Below, piece by piece: positions 34,082 to 43,589 of a DNA stretch of 64,000 bases; position 1 is the first letter of the stretch; every line of letters begins with the position of its first letter. The DNA comes from Plutella xylostella. Its lineage: Eukaryota > Arthropoda > Insecta > Lepidoptera > Plutellidae. Made by a program: the position numbers and the translations under genes. A model generated the notes under the pieces. It was not told the DNA's origin and made no database searches. It saw only the letters and a program-made list of their open reading frames with translations. The stretch lies in the NCBI RefSeq assembly GCF_932276165.1, contig NC_064007.1, forward strand, positions 2,118,001 to 2,182,000. The letters are read 5' to 3'.

Positions 34082-34173
34082 CTAAAGTCTATTTATTAAC
34101 AGTCGATTGTCCCGCCAATAGAACGATAGGTCACTTAATCGCAGGACAATTGACGTTTGAAGAACCGTCCTAA
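34082..34173. mobile_element. Hairpin MITE family M2, short copy
   Basis: CTAAAGTCT, CAGTCGATTGTCCCGCCAAT, AGAACGATAGGTCAC and GGACAATTGACG match the core of the element at 38801-38977. The outer arms are partly lost. Confidence 0.65.
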
Positions 34174-34768
34174 GTAGAATTGTGAAATATTAACAAACTC
34201 TCACATGTTATCATATTTTTATGGTTTCGCATACAAAAAATTAGGTCAGTAATAAATTTCAAAAATAAATATACTTACCTATTTATGTTTTTCAGAATTG
34301 TTACAATACAAGGTTTTGGTTACACACCTACCACAAAAAAAAAAAACAATATTCATAAATCCAATTATATATCCGCGAATCGTAATTCCATTGGTGATGA
34401 TTTTAATGGAACAATGGTTTTTCTAGGAAAAATAATTCATATCAGTTAAAGGTCCGTGCCCATTAATCCCTGGCCATCGATACGACCGGTTTTCATCCGA
34501 AATACGATGTACCTTCGTATGTACACATGTGTATGTGATTTTAAACAAAATAAATGCCTTTATACTTTAATTACACGGGATTATAAAGACATTTTGGTGT
34601 AGCAACAAAACAGATTAAAATTAAATCACATGCAACTTTGTACGGGTAAAATATTAATTATTTATATGTGGTGGATGGTTTAATTATTAAATGAGGGGAT
34701 TTTTGACTAAGGATTATTGCGAGTATCCACGTTTGCATAGTTAAAATGATACAACATGTATTACACAT
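34174..34768. other. No feature recognised
   Basis: AT-rich, no convincing frame. Confidence 0.35.
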
Positions 34769-34900
34769 TGTGGGACGCCCCCCCTGGCCGCTGGACCGAC
34801 GATTTTAGACATGTGTCTAACAGGGCTGGATGAGCAAGGCCAAGGACAGAGTGTTGTGGCCCTCTTCGTGAGAGGCCTATATGTCCAGTAGTGGATGATT
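34769..34900 (+). mobile_element. RTE-like LINE tail, degenerate
   Basis: GGGACGCCCCCCCTGGCCGC, TGGACCGACGATTTTAG, GGCTGGATGAGCAAGGCCA, GGACAGAGTGTTGTGG and GAGAGGCCTATATGTCCAG match the tail at 5913-6068, with small insertions and frame breaks. Confidence 0.75.
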
Positions 34901-35225
34901 AGGGGCTCTGGCGATGGCTTATAGGTTTATAATTAATTATACTAAGTACCGCAGGTACCTACCTAAATACTAAATAAATCGTGAATTAGGTAAGACAATT
35001 CGCTAAGACCAACGGAGGGCAAAAATCTCGACCACCGTTCAACCCTGGTCTCAACGACCAGACAGTGTTTACGACCAGTTACCCTGACTGTGTTGCGAAT
35101 AGGTCCTAAAGGCATACTTCTGTGGGCATCAACTCTGATGGAGTGCGGTTCGGGAAATTATCGGCATATTTTTCTGTTTAAAACAATCCTTTTTCGATGT
35201 TTTGGAATAAAAATAGCATTCTTCA

Positions 35226-35226
<1 letters not shown>

Positions 35227-35265
<39 letters not shown>

Positions 35266-35376
35266 GCCTTGTACTAATGTACTCCCTTGCGGGATAGGCA
35301 GCGGTGCATTGCTGCACCCACTTTTCGCCAGAGTGTTATGTTGGTCCCAATGTGACCCGAGAACAAATATGTTTTA
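35227..35376 (-). mobile_element. SINE family A2, 5'-truncated, with (CA)n tail
   Basis: A run of about 18 CA units (35227-35262) is the SINE tail read on the opposite strand. It is followed by CTCACGCCTTGTACTAATGT, CCCTTGCGGGATAGGCAGC, GCTGCACCCACTTTTCGCC and GACCCGAGAACAAATAT. The tRNA head and a middle segment are missing. Confidence 0.8.
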
Positions 35377-35412
35377 ATTTCTAACGTATGATACCGAAAA
35401 TATACTAGCTAG

Positions 35413-35473
35413 CAATGAAAAAGTTCCGGTAGCATATGGAATGGCAATTGCAGGTGGAACTTTTTCATTGAGT
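35413..35473. mobile_element. Hairpin element, GCAATGAAAAAGTTCC family
   Basis: AGCAATGAAAAAGTTCC on the left faces GGAACTTTTTCATTG on the right; same family as 8958-9036. Confidence 0.6.
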
Positions 35474-36865
35474 GTATATGCCATATGCCTAAATGTAATA
35501 ATATATCCTGTATGCCTCAGTATTTTCTTTAAATTTTATAAATCCACCTCCACATATAAACAATAAGAGCAAATGCAATTTATTTTCTTTTCTCTCAATT
35601 TCGAGATAAATACACTGAATCCAGACTTCAGTCGGGAGCTCCCGAAATCCTAGATCAGAATGCTTTCCCGAAATCCTCTCAAATATAAATGGTGCTGGAA
35701 GGAATAAGACTGAAAATACCTGACATCGTCTTCAGGGGGGTAGTTTAGTGGTGAACGGAGAAACAAATATTCGTTCTTTATTTCGTTTCTGTAGTATTTT
35801 TTAGCGCCGTCTCTCCTTTTTTAGTGGTTGCAGAATTTTTTTATGAGTTTGTGCGTGACTGTTTTAATAGCCTTAACAAGTGATAAGAGATATCAGGTAA
35901 TTCATTTAATGAAAGAGAGTGCTATTGTAATATTTTTTGCAGTTTCATATGTGAGTAAGAGGGTTTCACATTTAGAGTCGGCATTTTATAAATGGAACTA
36001 TTTCATTACTCGTGAGTGTACATACTCATATAAGTTCCAATCTTACAGGTTATAACCTAGATTAGGTATCAGAGGATTCCACTTAATTAATCACAGTTCA
36101 TCAAAGTCATACTTAATGCCATGCTTTTGTTTCGAAATTATTTATGTTACTATATGTACTTGTAGCACAAGCAAAATAGTTATAGTTTCCTTTAAATTTT
36201 CATCTTAACGAATTTATCTACTGTGTTTTGGCCAATAAAGACTTCTTATTATGATTAGGTAGGTAGAAAACGCCCGCTCAACTATCTAATATAACCTCGC
36301 CCGTGGAGGCTTTCCCGACGTGACTGCGAATGCGACATCGCCTCTCAGCCACAACATTGACGCGCCATTTCTCATACAAACCTCCTTGTTTCAGGTAAGC
36401 GAACCTTTTTCAGCAATTTTTCATGAACACCGCAACGCGTAAGTACCGTGGACAATTTGTTCTACATTTCACGTGTTCTAAAGGACTGTGGCTGTCATTT
36501 TTCTTTAGAATTGCCGTGTTAAATGCAGAGTATTTTCTGTTTTTTATAAGCCTGCGGACCCTGGAGGCGTTTGTTTGATAAAATAATGTTCTTTTTTTGG
36601 CTCCAGGTATTTCAGGCAGCTTTTTTTATCATGTTTTTATATGTAAATAGTGTATGTAAATATGTGTTTGACGTAAATACATATCACAACAACAATAAAT
36701 ATACTCTTACTAGTTAGTAGCTTTTATATCTATCTATTCGGCATATGCACCTAACTACCCAATTTTTTGTTGACTTTAATCTCTATACACAGAAACACCT
36801 ACGTATGTAACCTATTATTTTACGGTTCAATAATAAAAACTCACCCAGATATTTTCAAACAATAA
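35474..36865. other. Gene-free stretch downstream of the protease
   Basis: A 75-codon frame at 35828-36055 is not recognised. A GC-richer patch at 36287-36380 ends in TTTCAG|GTAAGC, which could be a splice donor, but no coding frame or start supports an exon. Confidence 0.35.
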
Positions 36866-36871
36866 TTTATT
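36866..36871 (-). terminator. Polyadenylation signal of the protease gene
   Basis: AATAAA on the minus strand, ten bases beyond the stop codon at 36882. It would give a very short 3' UTR. The stop overlaps a strong donor-like GTGAGT (36880-36885), so an alternative 3' exon cannot be excluded. Confidence 0.6.
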
Positions 36872-36881
36872 TTGATTGTAC

Positions 36882-37796
36882 TCACAGCGAAGGCCACGCG
36901 ATACTTTCGATCCACTCGATGTACCTCGAGACGCGGGTGTAGACCCCCGGGGCATACTTCCTCCCGCAATCCCGCCCAAACGAGGTAACCCCCACCACCA
37001 CGTGCAGAGGAAACGACACCTTACAGTCCACATGGTAAGGCATCATTTGTAATGGCCCCCCCGAGTCGCCTTGACACGTGTCTTTGCCACCGTTCTCGTA
37101 ATCACCAGCGCATAGCTGATCCTCAGTGATACCAGCTTTTAGGATTCCTCTCTTGATCATGGGCTTCATGCTTCGGTTGCATACCTCGTTGGGTATGACC
37201 TCGACTTCCACCTTCATGAGGGTTTGGCTGCCGACAGCGGCTCCAGAAGTCGTGGTCCCGAAACCCGTCGCTGTCACGTTTCCACTGACATTGTCCGTCA
37301 AACTGAGGCATGCTATGCGGATGTCTCTTCCTAAAACGAACGGTACATTTGGTTTCATCAGCGCTATATCGTGGTACTTAGACGGGGGTTTGTACTCAGG
37401 GTGTGGTATCCTCACAGAAACCGTTCTCTCCTGAGCCAGGTCTTCTACTTCATCGAACTCAAAAGTCGCTGTACCAACTCTCAGCACTTTAGCCAGTCCT
37501 TCTAAAGGATCTTCAACACAATGCGCTGCAGTCAAAACCCAGTTTTCGCTTATCAATGTCCCTCCGCATTTCCAGGTGGTATGGTTAGGTTCCTTCTGGA
37601 ATCCTATGAGCACCATGTGGGGGTATAGCAGCAGGTCTATAGGCATACGGCGTCTGGTGGCTGGATGTAGAATGTTCTGGCATTCCAGCATAGTCGTTGC
37701 GAAGTTCTTGCACGCTTGGAAAGCTTTTTCGCCGATGGTTGAAACGGAAATTATTCGGCAGACTATAACAGCGAATATTAATGTTTTTGTCAACAT
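36882..37796 (-). CDS. Secreted trypsin-like serine protease (snake-type, S1A)
   Basis: A 304-residue frame uninterrupted by introns. Residues 1-22 form a signal peptide. Two Cys (C29, C39) in the short pro-region fit the snake-type layout. The catalytic triad is complete: H92 in TAAHC, D143 in HDIAL, S245 in CQGDSGGP. D239, six residues before the active Ser, predicts cleavage after Arg or Lys. There are N-glycosylation sites at N71, N169, N173 and N207. The usual activation sequence IVGG is absent: RRRMPIDLLLYPHM stands where R|IVGG...FPHM is expected. Insect relatives act in extracellular cascades (clotting, melanisation, Toll activation) or in digestion; substrate and cascade cannot be told from sequence. 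A single exon is unusual for this family and could mean a retrocopy or secondary intron loss. Confidence 0.95.
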   Translation of the reverse strand: MLTKTLIFAVIVCRIISVSTIGEKAFQACKNFATTMLECQNILHPATRRRMPIDLLLYPHMVLIGFQKEPNHTTWKCGGTLISENWVLTAAHCVEDPLEGLAKVLRVGTATFEFDEVEDLAQERTVSVRIPHPEYKPPSKYHDIALMKPNVPFVLGRDIRIACLSLTDNVSGNVTATGFGTTTSGAAVGSQTLMKVEVEVIPNEVCNRSMKPMIKRGILKAGITEDQLCAGDYENGGKDTCQGDSGGPLQMMPYHVDCKVSFPLHVVVGVTSFGRDCGRKYAPGVYTRVSRYIEWIESIAWPSL

Positions 37797-37846
37797 TTTT
37801 AAATATATTTTTATTCGCGTTTATATCCGTCGTTGGTTGGCTTATC

Positions 37847-37889
37847 ACTGATTCTCTACTGTTGCACGCGTAAGGTGATTTTTTTATTT
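37847..37889 (-). promoter_or_regulatory. Possible core promoter of the protease
   Basis: On the minus strand an ATAAAAAA run (about 37880-37889) is followed some 30 bases later by TCAGTG at about 37847, the arthropod initiator. Transcription from there would give a 5' leader of about 52 bases before the ATG at 37796. Spacing is good, but both motifs are common in AT-rich DNA. Confidence 0.35.
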
Positions 37890-38800
37890 GTGAACTGCTG
37901 ACTGCGTGACGAATTTCGATATGCTATTTTGTTTTGTGTTAATCGTTTAAATATGCCGTTTGGAATTCAAGTGGATTTTCATAGCAACATGAATACAACA
38001 ACTAATCTGGATTGGGTTAGTGATAGGTATATAGGTAACTATCTTTTTTGGTTTAAACTGCGTAGAAGGTGGAATAAATTTAAGAAACTTTAGTATAGTG
38101 GTAATTCCTGAATTTTGATCAGCTTGACCCTCCGGGTCACTTTGTTTCGGCTTACCTATAATATACTTGTACCATTTTTAACACCCTGTATAACCGGAGA
38201 ATCGAAAAGCAACCACTATAACAGGATCGACACTGACACTTGTACAGTCGTCGTCACAAGGCTCTCGAGTGGTAGGCTCTCGGTGTTTGCCTTGTTCAAC
38301 CACAATCAGTTGAAAAGTGCACGAGTACAGTCACAGAGGAAAGTGCTGATTAATGTTTACTCGAGGGGTGTTCAGTATCTTACTGTTAGTCCAACTGAGA
38401 GTATTGAACGTGGCTCGATTCGTGAAAACTGTTCAGCAGATAAATTCATGCATTGGTATTTAAAAAAATATGCACTATATTACACCAATAAATGTAAGTT
38501 TTAGCTCAACGGTTTTTTAAGTAAAAAATATTTACATTTGCGAACAATTAACTTCTACAGTCTACCCTACAATTATTGTATCTATATATAGGTTAAAATC
38601 TAAGTTGCTTCAGATAAAAATAAGCATGTAACTGGTTATTTTTATTTTTGTATCAAGTAAAGTATGTTTTACTTTTTTTATGACCGCGAGCAGTGTCCCG
38701 AACGCACCCGGTGTCTGATTGCGCTGTCGACATCTTTATTTGCTGCTTCTGCATTGTTGTCTTCGATTGCACTTGCTTGGGGAAAATTGAGACTACCTAC
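37890..38800. other. Upstream region of the protease; one unrecognised frame
   Basis: A 129-codon frame (38115-38504) begins inside a MITE end (GTTTCGGCTTACCTATAATA ... AACACCCTGTATA, 38145-38192). The remainder is non-repetitive and ends near AAAT|GTAAGT, a donor-like site. I cannot support it as a gene. Confidence 0.35.
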
Positions 38801-38977
38801 CTAAAGTCTGTTTCTTAATCTCAGATACTAAACTGACAGATTCTGAACGGTTCATCAACAGTCGTTTGTCCCGCCAATAGAACGATACGTCACATAATAG
38901 CGGGACAATCGACTGTTGATGAACCGTTCAGAATCTGTCAATTTAGTAGTATATTTAGATGAGAAAACAGACTTTAG
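38801..38977. mobile_element. Hairpin MITE family M2, full copy
   Basis: The ends CTAAAGTCTGTTT and AAACAGACTTTAG are inverted, and the arms continue through CTGACAGATTCTGAACGG, TTCATCAACAGTCG and TTGTCCCGC with few mismatches, around a loop holding AATAGAACGATACGTCACAT. The total is 177 bp. Confidence 0.85.
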
Positions 38978-39683
38978 TAACATAAAACTTCATAATTAAA
39001 TTATATGAAGGGTTATTTTGACGTAATTAATGGATCATTTTGTATTTAAAAGCTAATTTTGATAATATCATGTCGGGTAATTTTAATATTGCCATTAAAG
39101 TTTATTAATCTGAATTAATTATGAGCTATTACTAGCTGTTACTAATTGGTCTCTAATATTGATTATATTTGAATATTTGATTTCTCAACCATTCCTATCT
39201 ATTCATAAGACTAAGCCTCTGCCAGGGTAAACTTTATTAACAGGGTGGATGGCCCTATCTTGAGACACTGGGTCCGTACTTAACTGGAACAGGGTAGGAT
39301 CAGTACACAGTGTTTCAAAATAGGGTGTGTAAATAATTAGATAATTGTGTTTGTATTTAGCCTAACCTAGTATTAAGATACATTGTTACTAACACTTACT
39401 ATGGACTATGTGGTCTGAAAGTAAATATTTATTATTATTAACGAAAATATAGTCATGTCTTAGGACGAGAGATGACGATCACGGTCTACAGCTAGTAATA
39501 TAAAGGTACGGTGGCCTGCGCCTAAAAGTATACAGGCGGAGTTTTTAAAATAGCGATCTCAAGCTCACATGCTGCTCAAGCACACCCACATAAACACCAC
39601 TACTACACACATCACACACAGCACGTCCCCGGATTTATAACAGATGTAGCTTGTCCCTTCATCATTAGGGATCGCTAGGGATA
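38978..39683. other. No feature recognised
   Basis: AT-rich; an imperfect direct repeat around AACAGGGTGGATGGCCC / AACAGGGTAGGATCAG at 39240-39310 is the only structure noted. Confidence 0.35.
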
Positions 39684-40004
39684 TTCACGACTGTAATCTC
39701 CGAAGGGGTAGTCAGAGGTCAGAGGTGGCCCGCTTTTCGCTATACATTTGTTCTCACGTGATAGGTCGCGAGCCGTATCGCCGTTTTTTTAAAGAGTACG
39801 ATGCACTTACGGTACATAATTATCTAGAATCTAGATGTAAAGGTTTCCTCACGATGTTTTCCTTCACCGTAAGAGCGATGGTGTACATTGTAGGTAGGTA
39901 CTTAAATTCCAGAGAACTCATTGATAAATGTCAGCGCCGGGATTCGAACCCGCATATCTGGCGTGAGAAGCGGGCGCTTACCCGACTGAGCTACCACCGC
40001 TCTC
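39684..40004 (-). mobile_element. SINE family C: tRNA head distinct from B, B-like body
   Basis: On the minus strand the head reads GAGAGCGGTGGTAGCTCAGT, CGGGTAAGCGCCCGCTTCTC, then GCGGGTTCGAATCCCGGCGC: a much better tRNA-like A-box (TAGCTCAGTCGGG) and B-box than in the other SINEs. The body (CGGTGAAGGAAAACATCGTG, TCTAGATTCTAGA, ATCACGTGAGAACAAATG, CCCTTCGGAGATTACAGTCG) is shared with family B. The 132-codon plus-strand frame across it is an artefact. Confidence 0.85.
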
Positions 40005-41081
40005 ACAATAAACATAAGTACCTAAAAAAACTCGACAATTTCTTCCGCACACTAAATCACAATTACCGTTATAATAAGCGTCAAAATCGGAAGCGGCGAG
40101 TCCACTCATTACCGTCATCTTGAAGCCAGTAATTCGGTAACATTTACTCTTCCACTAGATTTGCTTGGCAAAAATCTTCCGTCGACCACCAGATTAACTT
40201 GCCCCTCTCTGCACCGCTAGCAGGTACTAATACCAGCAGTGGAGTGGTAAGTCAGAGGTCATGTTCCACTGGTTCAACACGGACTAAGCATTAGGCGGGC
40301 GGCCAAAAGTTTCAAGCGATTATAAACCTAATAGCCAGCCGGTAGCGTTAGCGTAAATTCGAATGTGTTTCAACTAAATAATTATTCTCGTCTTAAATTG
40401 CAAGGTTTGAATTTCTGTATTTTTTCCCAGGATAGATGTCAATTCAAAGAATAGAAAAATGGTTTTCATAATACCTATTTATAGGTTGTAAGGCATTTAA
40501 GTTAATGATTCTCACCTGCTGGATATATGCCTCTTCCTAGAGTGCCTCAACTCAAATATCTACTGGCTACTTATCTATATACTCTTAGATATTGACAATT
40601 ATTATTAATCATCATCAGTCCGACTACTGGACAATCTGAGCATAGGCCTTTTCTTTAGAGTTCTCTCATTTCTAACGACCCCGGTTGCCCTTTGCAATAT
40701 ACCGACACATATTTCCATAGTAAAGGAATTGAGCCCAATCCAGACTAATCTACGTGCCGACCGTAGGTATATTATACTAGTATCTAGACGGGTCTAGATT
40801 CTAGAAATGTTCTAACAACGAAACACTGGACAGGGTAAAGGGATATATGGAAATTTGGAACGGCGACTCCGAAAATTTCGGACTAGATCGGTCTTTGTTT
40901 GCACTGGCTGAAATAACACAGGTTTGCACCAAAGAATGACAGTCTGACTGTTGAAGACTTTAGACTATCAATATACGAATATATAAAATTGTTAATCTAA
41001 GAAGTAAGGTTTAGAGACTTTAACTATTTATAGATAGAGATTAGGTAATGAATCGACATTCTGATAGTTTATTTTTTAAAC
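40005..41081. other. No gene supported; repeat scraps
   Basis: ATCATCATCAGTCCGACTACTGG at about 40608-40630 and CATAGGCC beyond it resemble an inverted RTE-like LINE tail. The rest is unassigned. Confidence 0.35.
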
Positions 41082-41092
41082 GTAGGTAGTCA

Positions 41093-41356
41093 GACGACCG
41101 AATGGCGTAGTGGTTAATGACCTGCCTACTGAGCCGATGGTCCCGGGTTCGACTCCCGGCTTGGGCAGATATTTGTTTAAACACAGATATTTGTTCTCGG
41201 GTCTTGGATGTGCCTGTAAAATGGCAATAGGCCCGCCCCCTATTACATTGGGACTGACATAACACTCTGGCGAAAAGTGGGTGCAGCAATGCACCTCTGC
41301 CTACCCCGCAAGGGAGTACATTAGTACAAGGCGTGAGTGCGTGTGTGTGTGTGTGT
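41093..41356 (+). mobile_element. tRNA-derived SINE, family A2, with perfect 11-bp target-site duplication
   Basis: Complete: head GACGACCGAATGGCGTAGTG, B-box GGGTTCGACTCCC, body with GGCCCGCCCCCTATTACATT and GGCGAAAAGTGGGTGCAGC, and a (GT)n tail. GTAGGTAGTCA occurs at 41082-41092 and again at 41357-41367, immediately after the tail. This is the best preserved A2 copy and serves as reference for the fragments. Confidence 0.95.
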
Positions 41357-41367
41357 GTAGGTAGTCA

Positions 41368-42631
41368 CCCCGGGTCCGCGTTGTTCTATTTAATAAATTG
41401 TCATAGAGCTATCTCATTTTCACGATCTTATGAAAGCAAAGAAAAGATTTTTCTAAAAAAATGTGGTTTAAGAATTTGTAGAGTATTGTAAATAATTATG
41501 TATATTTGATTTAAAGTAAAGTATTAAACATACAGCCGTGGTCCCATATTTGTCCTCTCATTCAAGAGGCCGTGGGTATCTTGCAATGTATGAATGAATT
41601 CATTTTAACTAAGGATTTAAATATAAAAATAATAGTAATATACATATAAATCAATAATAGTATTCATTCAAAAGCATCGACACGGCTCGCGACCTATCAC
41701 GTTGTGAGAATGTTTAATAATTATAACTCAGATGAGTAATGAACATATTATTATTACTAAAGGTAAAACGTACGTAGGTAGTTTTATATTCATACCAGAT
41801 AAGTTAGATATAATTGACTCATTATCGTTGCGTTAGTGTATAATTTCCTTTCTTCCCCCTATGAAAATTAATACGTAGCAAAAGCAAAAGCTGATTAGTA
41901 TGTCAGTTTAACTGTATACGGACAGTCCAGGACTTCACTTCAACGTTATTTAATAGGCCAAATACGTAGCTTTTTCCCTATGTTATGGTGTCCTGACCAG
42001 TTCTTCTTCTTACCGTGTCGGTAACAAACCCTAAAACTGGTCAGGAATGAGAGACTATGCCACCGTTCTAAAAAGATTAGCTGGTTTTCCTGTACCTCCT
42101 GGTGGGTTGGTTGGTACAATGTTATTTTAGCGTTAAGCCCTCCTTTTGTACACACCTTTTATTTTATAAGCCTGTCATTAATAATTAGCCTGTCAGATAA
42201 GTGTCAGTCGCTGACTGCCCATAGTGCACCGGACGTGTAGTAAGTATCTGGTGATATTATCAACCATTCTGTCATCTCTTATCAATCTCAAGGCGTCATA
42301 GTAACTTTAACTCCACAATACAGTTTTTGTCCGTACATATAAAATGAGTTCGTGAATGTCTGTAGATCCCCGACTATAGGCCTTCTATTCCGACAAACCA
42401 TGATAAAATATGAACATGTGAAATCCAACAAATGTCCCAACACCACACTATTAATTTTATATGACCTGTGTGATTGTGCTAAGTTAAGTTTACTAAGAAT
42501 GATATATCGTTTATTTTGTGTGATACGTTTAACATACCGTAAGATTACCGTTCTTAATAAACTCTAGTTTGTAGAAGTTAATGTTTTAAACAAGTGAAAA
42601 CCCCTTATAGGGGGTTTAGAGGGGATTTAAT
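41368..42631. other. No gene supported
   Basis: Frames at 41946-42155 and 42352-42567 have no recognised domain. The phrase CTGTCAGATAAGTGTCAGTCGC (42190) resembles one at about 18021, suggesting another old repeat. Confidence 0.35.
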
Positions 42632-42880
42632 AATGTATATGTCGCAGGCATCTGGTTTAATCTCCTGTTTGATTGAACCGCTAGCCCGTTCATTGGATGA
42701 AACTATTCAGTTGTATGACTAGGCCGAACGTGGAATGTACAAGCGTCACAAAACGTCCAACTAGTTAGCGGACTTAAAATCAGTCAGGTGGTGAATAAAA
42801 CAAATATGGCGTCTAACAGCGAACAGCTGACACAAAAAGCACTTGTATTGTTATTTTTTGCAAATAAATTAAATTTTATT
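42632..42880 (-). mobile_element. Half copy of the transposon at 8183-8833
   Basis: From ATATGTCGCAGGCATCTGG to TTGCAAATAAATTAAA it follows the reverse complement of 8833 back to about 8590, including AGCGTCACAAAACGTCCAAC and AAACAAATATGGCGTCTAAC. The other terminal repeat is absent, so it cannot be mobilised. Confidence 0.8.
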
Positions 42881-42995
42881 AACCTGTAGCCTCTAGCCTC
42901 CTAACCCCGAAAGGTATAAATGTATACACTGTTATTAAATTTAAAAAAAAAAAAACTACTGAACTGTTTTGTCACTTTGTCAAAGAACAAATTGT

Positions 42996-43353
42996 TTAAG
43001 GGCCCGTACAGGGTGACGTGCCGCGCCAATTTTGGGTTTTCAATGCTCTTCACACAGCACACGCAGTGACACGCACACATGTAAGTTTGCACAGTGGGTC
43101 GATAAACTTTTACTCGCCAACTTTATTGACAATTATGTTCAAGTACATTTTGGGTGATTTTAGGGTAAGTAAGTATAATTCTTACTTACACTGGTAGGCA
43201 CCAGGAAAGAGTAGAAATTAATAGGGGTGCCACTTTACTCTATACTCGGAACCCGATTAGCTTTCTCAAACAAATGTGGTATTTACTTGTAGAAAGGTAA
43301 CTACAAGTATTAAAGTGTAGATAATAAGTTTCGGGCATCCTCCAGCCAACTGA
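42996..43353 (-). repeat. 358-bp dispersed repeat, copy 2 (inverted)
   Basis: Reverse complement of 1-358 with about five differences and no net length change. Beyond the shared TTAA boundary at 42996 the sequence is unlike that beside copy 1. On the other side it runs on to CCCCGACG. Confidence 0.88.
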
Positions 43354-43380
43354 ACCCCGACGACAAAGCAAAGTAAATAC

Positions 43381-43580
43381 ATAGTGTCGCAAAAGGACTA
43401 TACTAAGCCAAAAGGGGATGACTCAAGGGGTCATTCTGAACAACTTTTGTTCTACGAGATTTGCAAATTCGCGAAAAAAAATATTCGTTTTCCATGGTAA
43501 AAAGTCACATGTCCAACAAAGTTAATTTCCAAAACTCGTAGAGCAAAAGTTCAGAATGACCCCCTGTCTTACTCCTTTTT
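43381..43580. mobile_element. MITE with inner inverted repeats
   Basis: GGTCATTCTGAACAACTTTTG, TCTACGAGATTT near 43420 is inverted at 43535-43567 (AAACTCGTAGAGC, AAAAGTTCAGAATGACC). Its left end (GTGTCGCAAAAGGACTATAC, TAAGCC) resembles the Tc1-type family at 29332-29477. Confidence 0.6.
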
Positions 43581-43589
43581 ACCGGACTG

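Noticed and set aside
36287..36385. A 5' exon ending in CAG|GTAAGC
   Set aside because: The donor is good, but there is no start codon in a useful frame, no promoter motif and no partner exon.
38115..38504. A 129-codon gene upstream of the protease
   Set aside because: Its first ~25 codons are a MITE end, and the rest shows no domain or signal peptide.
39930..40004. A tRNA gene on the minus strand
   Set aside because: The A- and B-boxes are good, but the acceptor stem does not close and the sequence continues into a SINE body, so it is a SINE head.
39725..40123. A 132-codon plus-strand frame
   Set aside because: It runs antisense through the SINE at 39684-40004.
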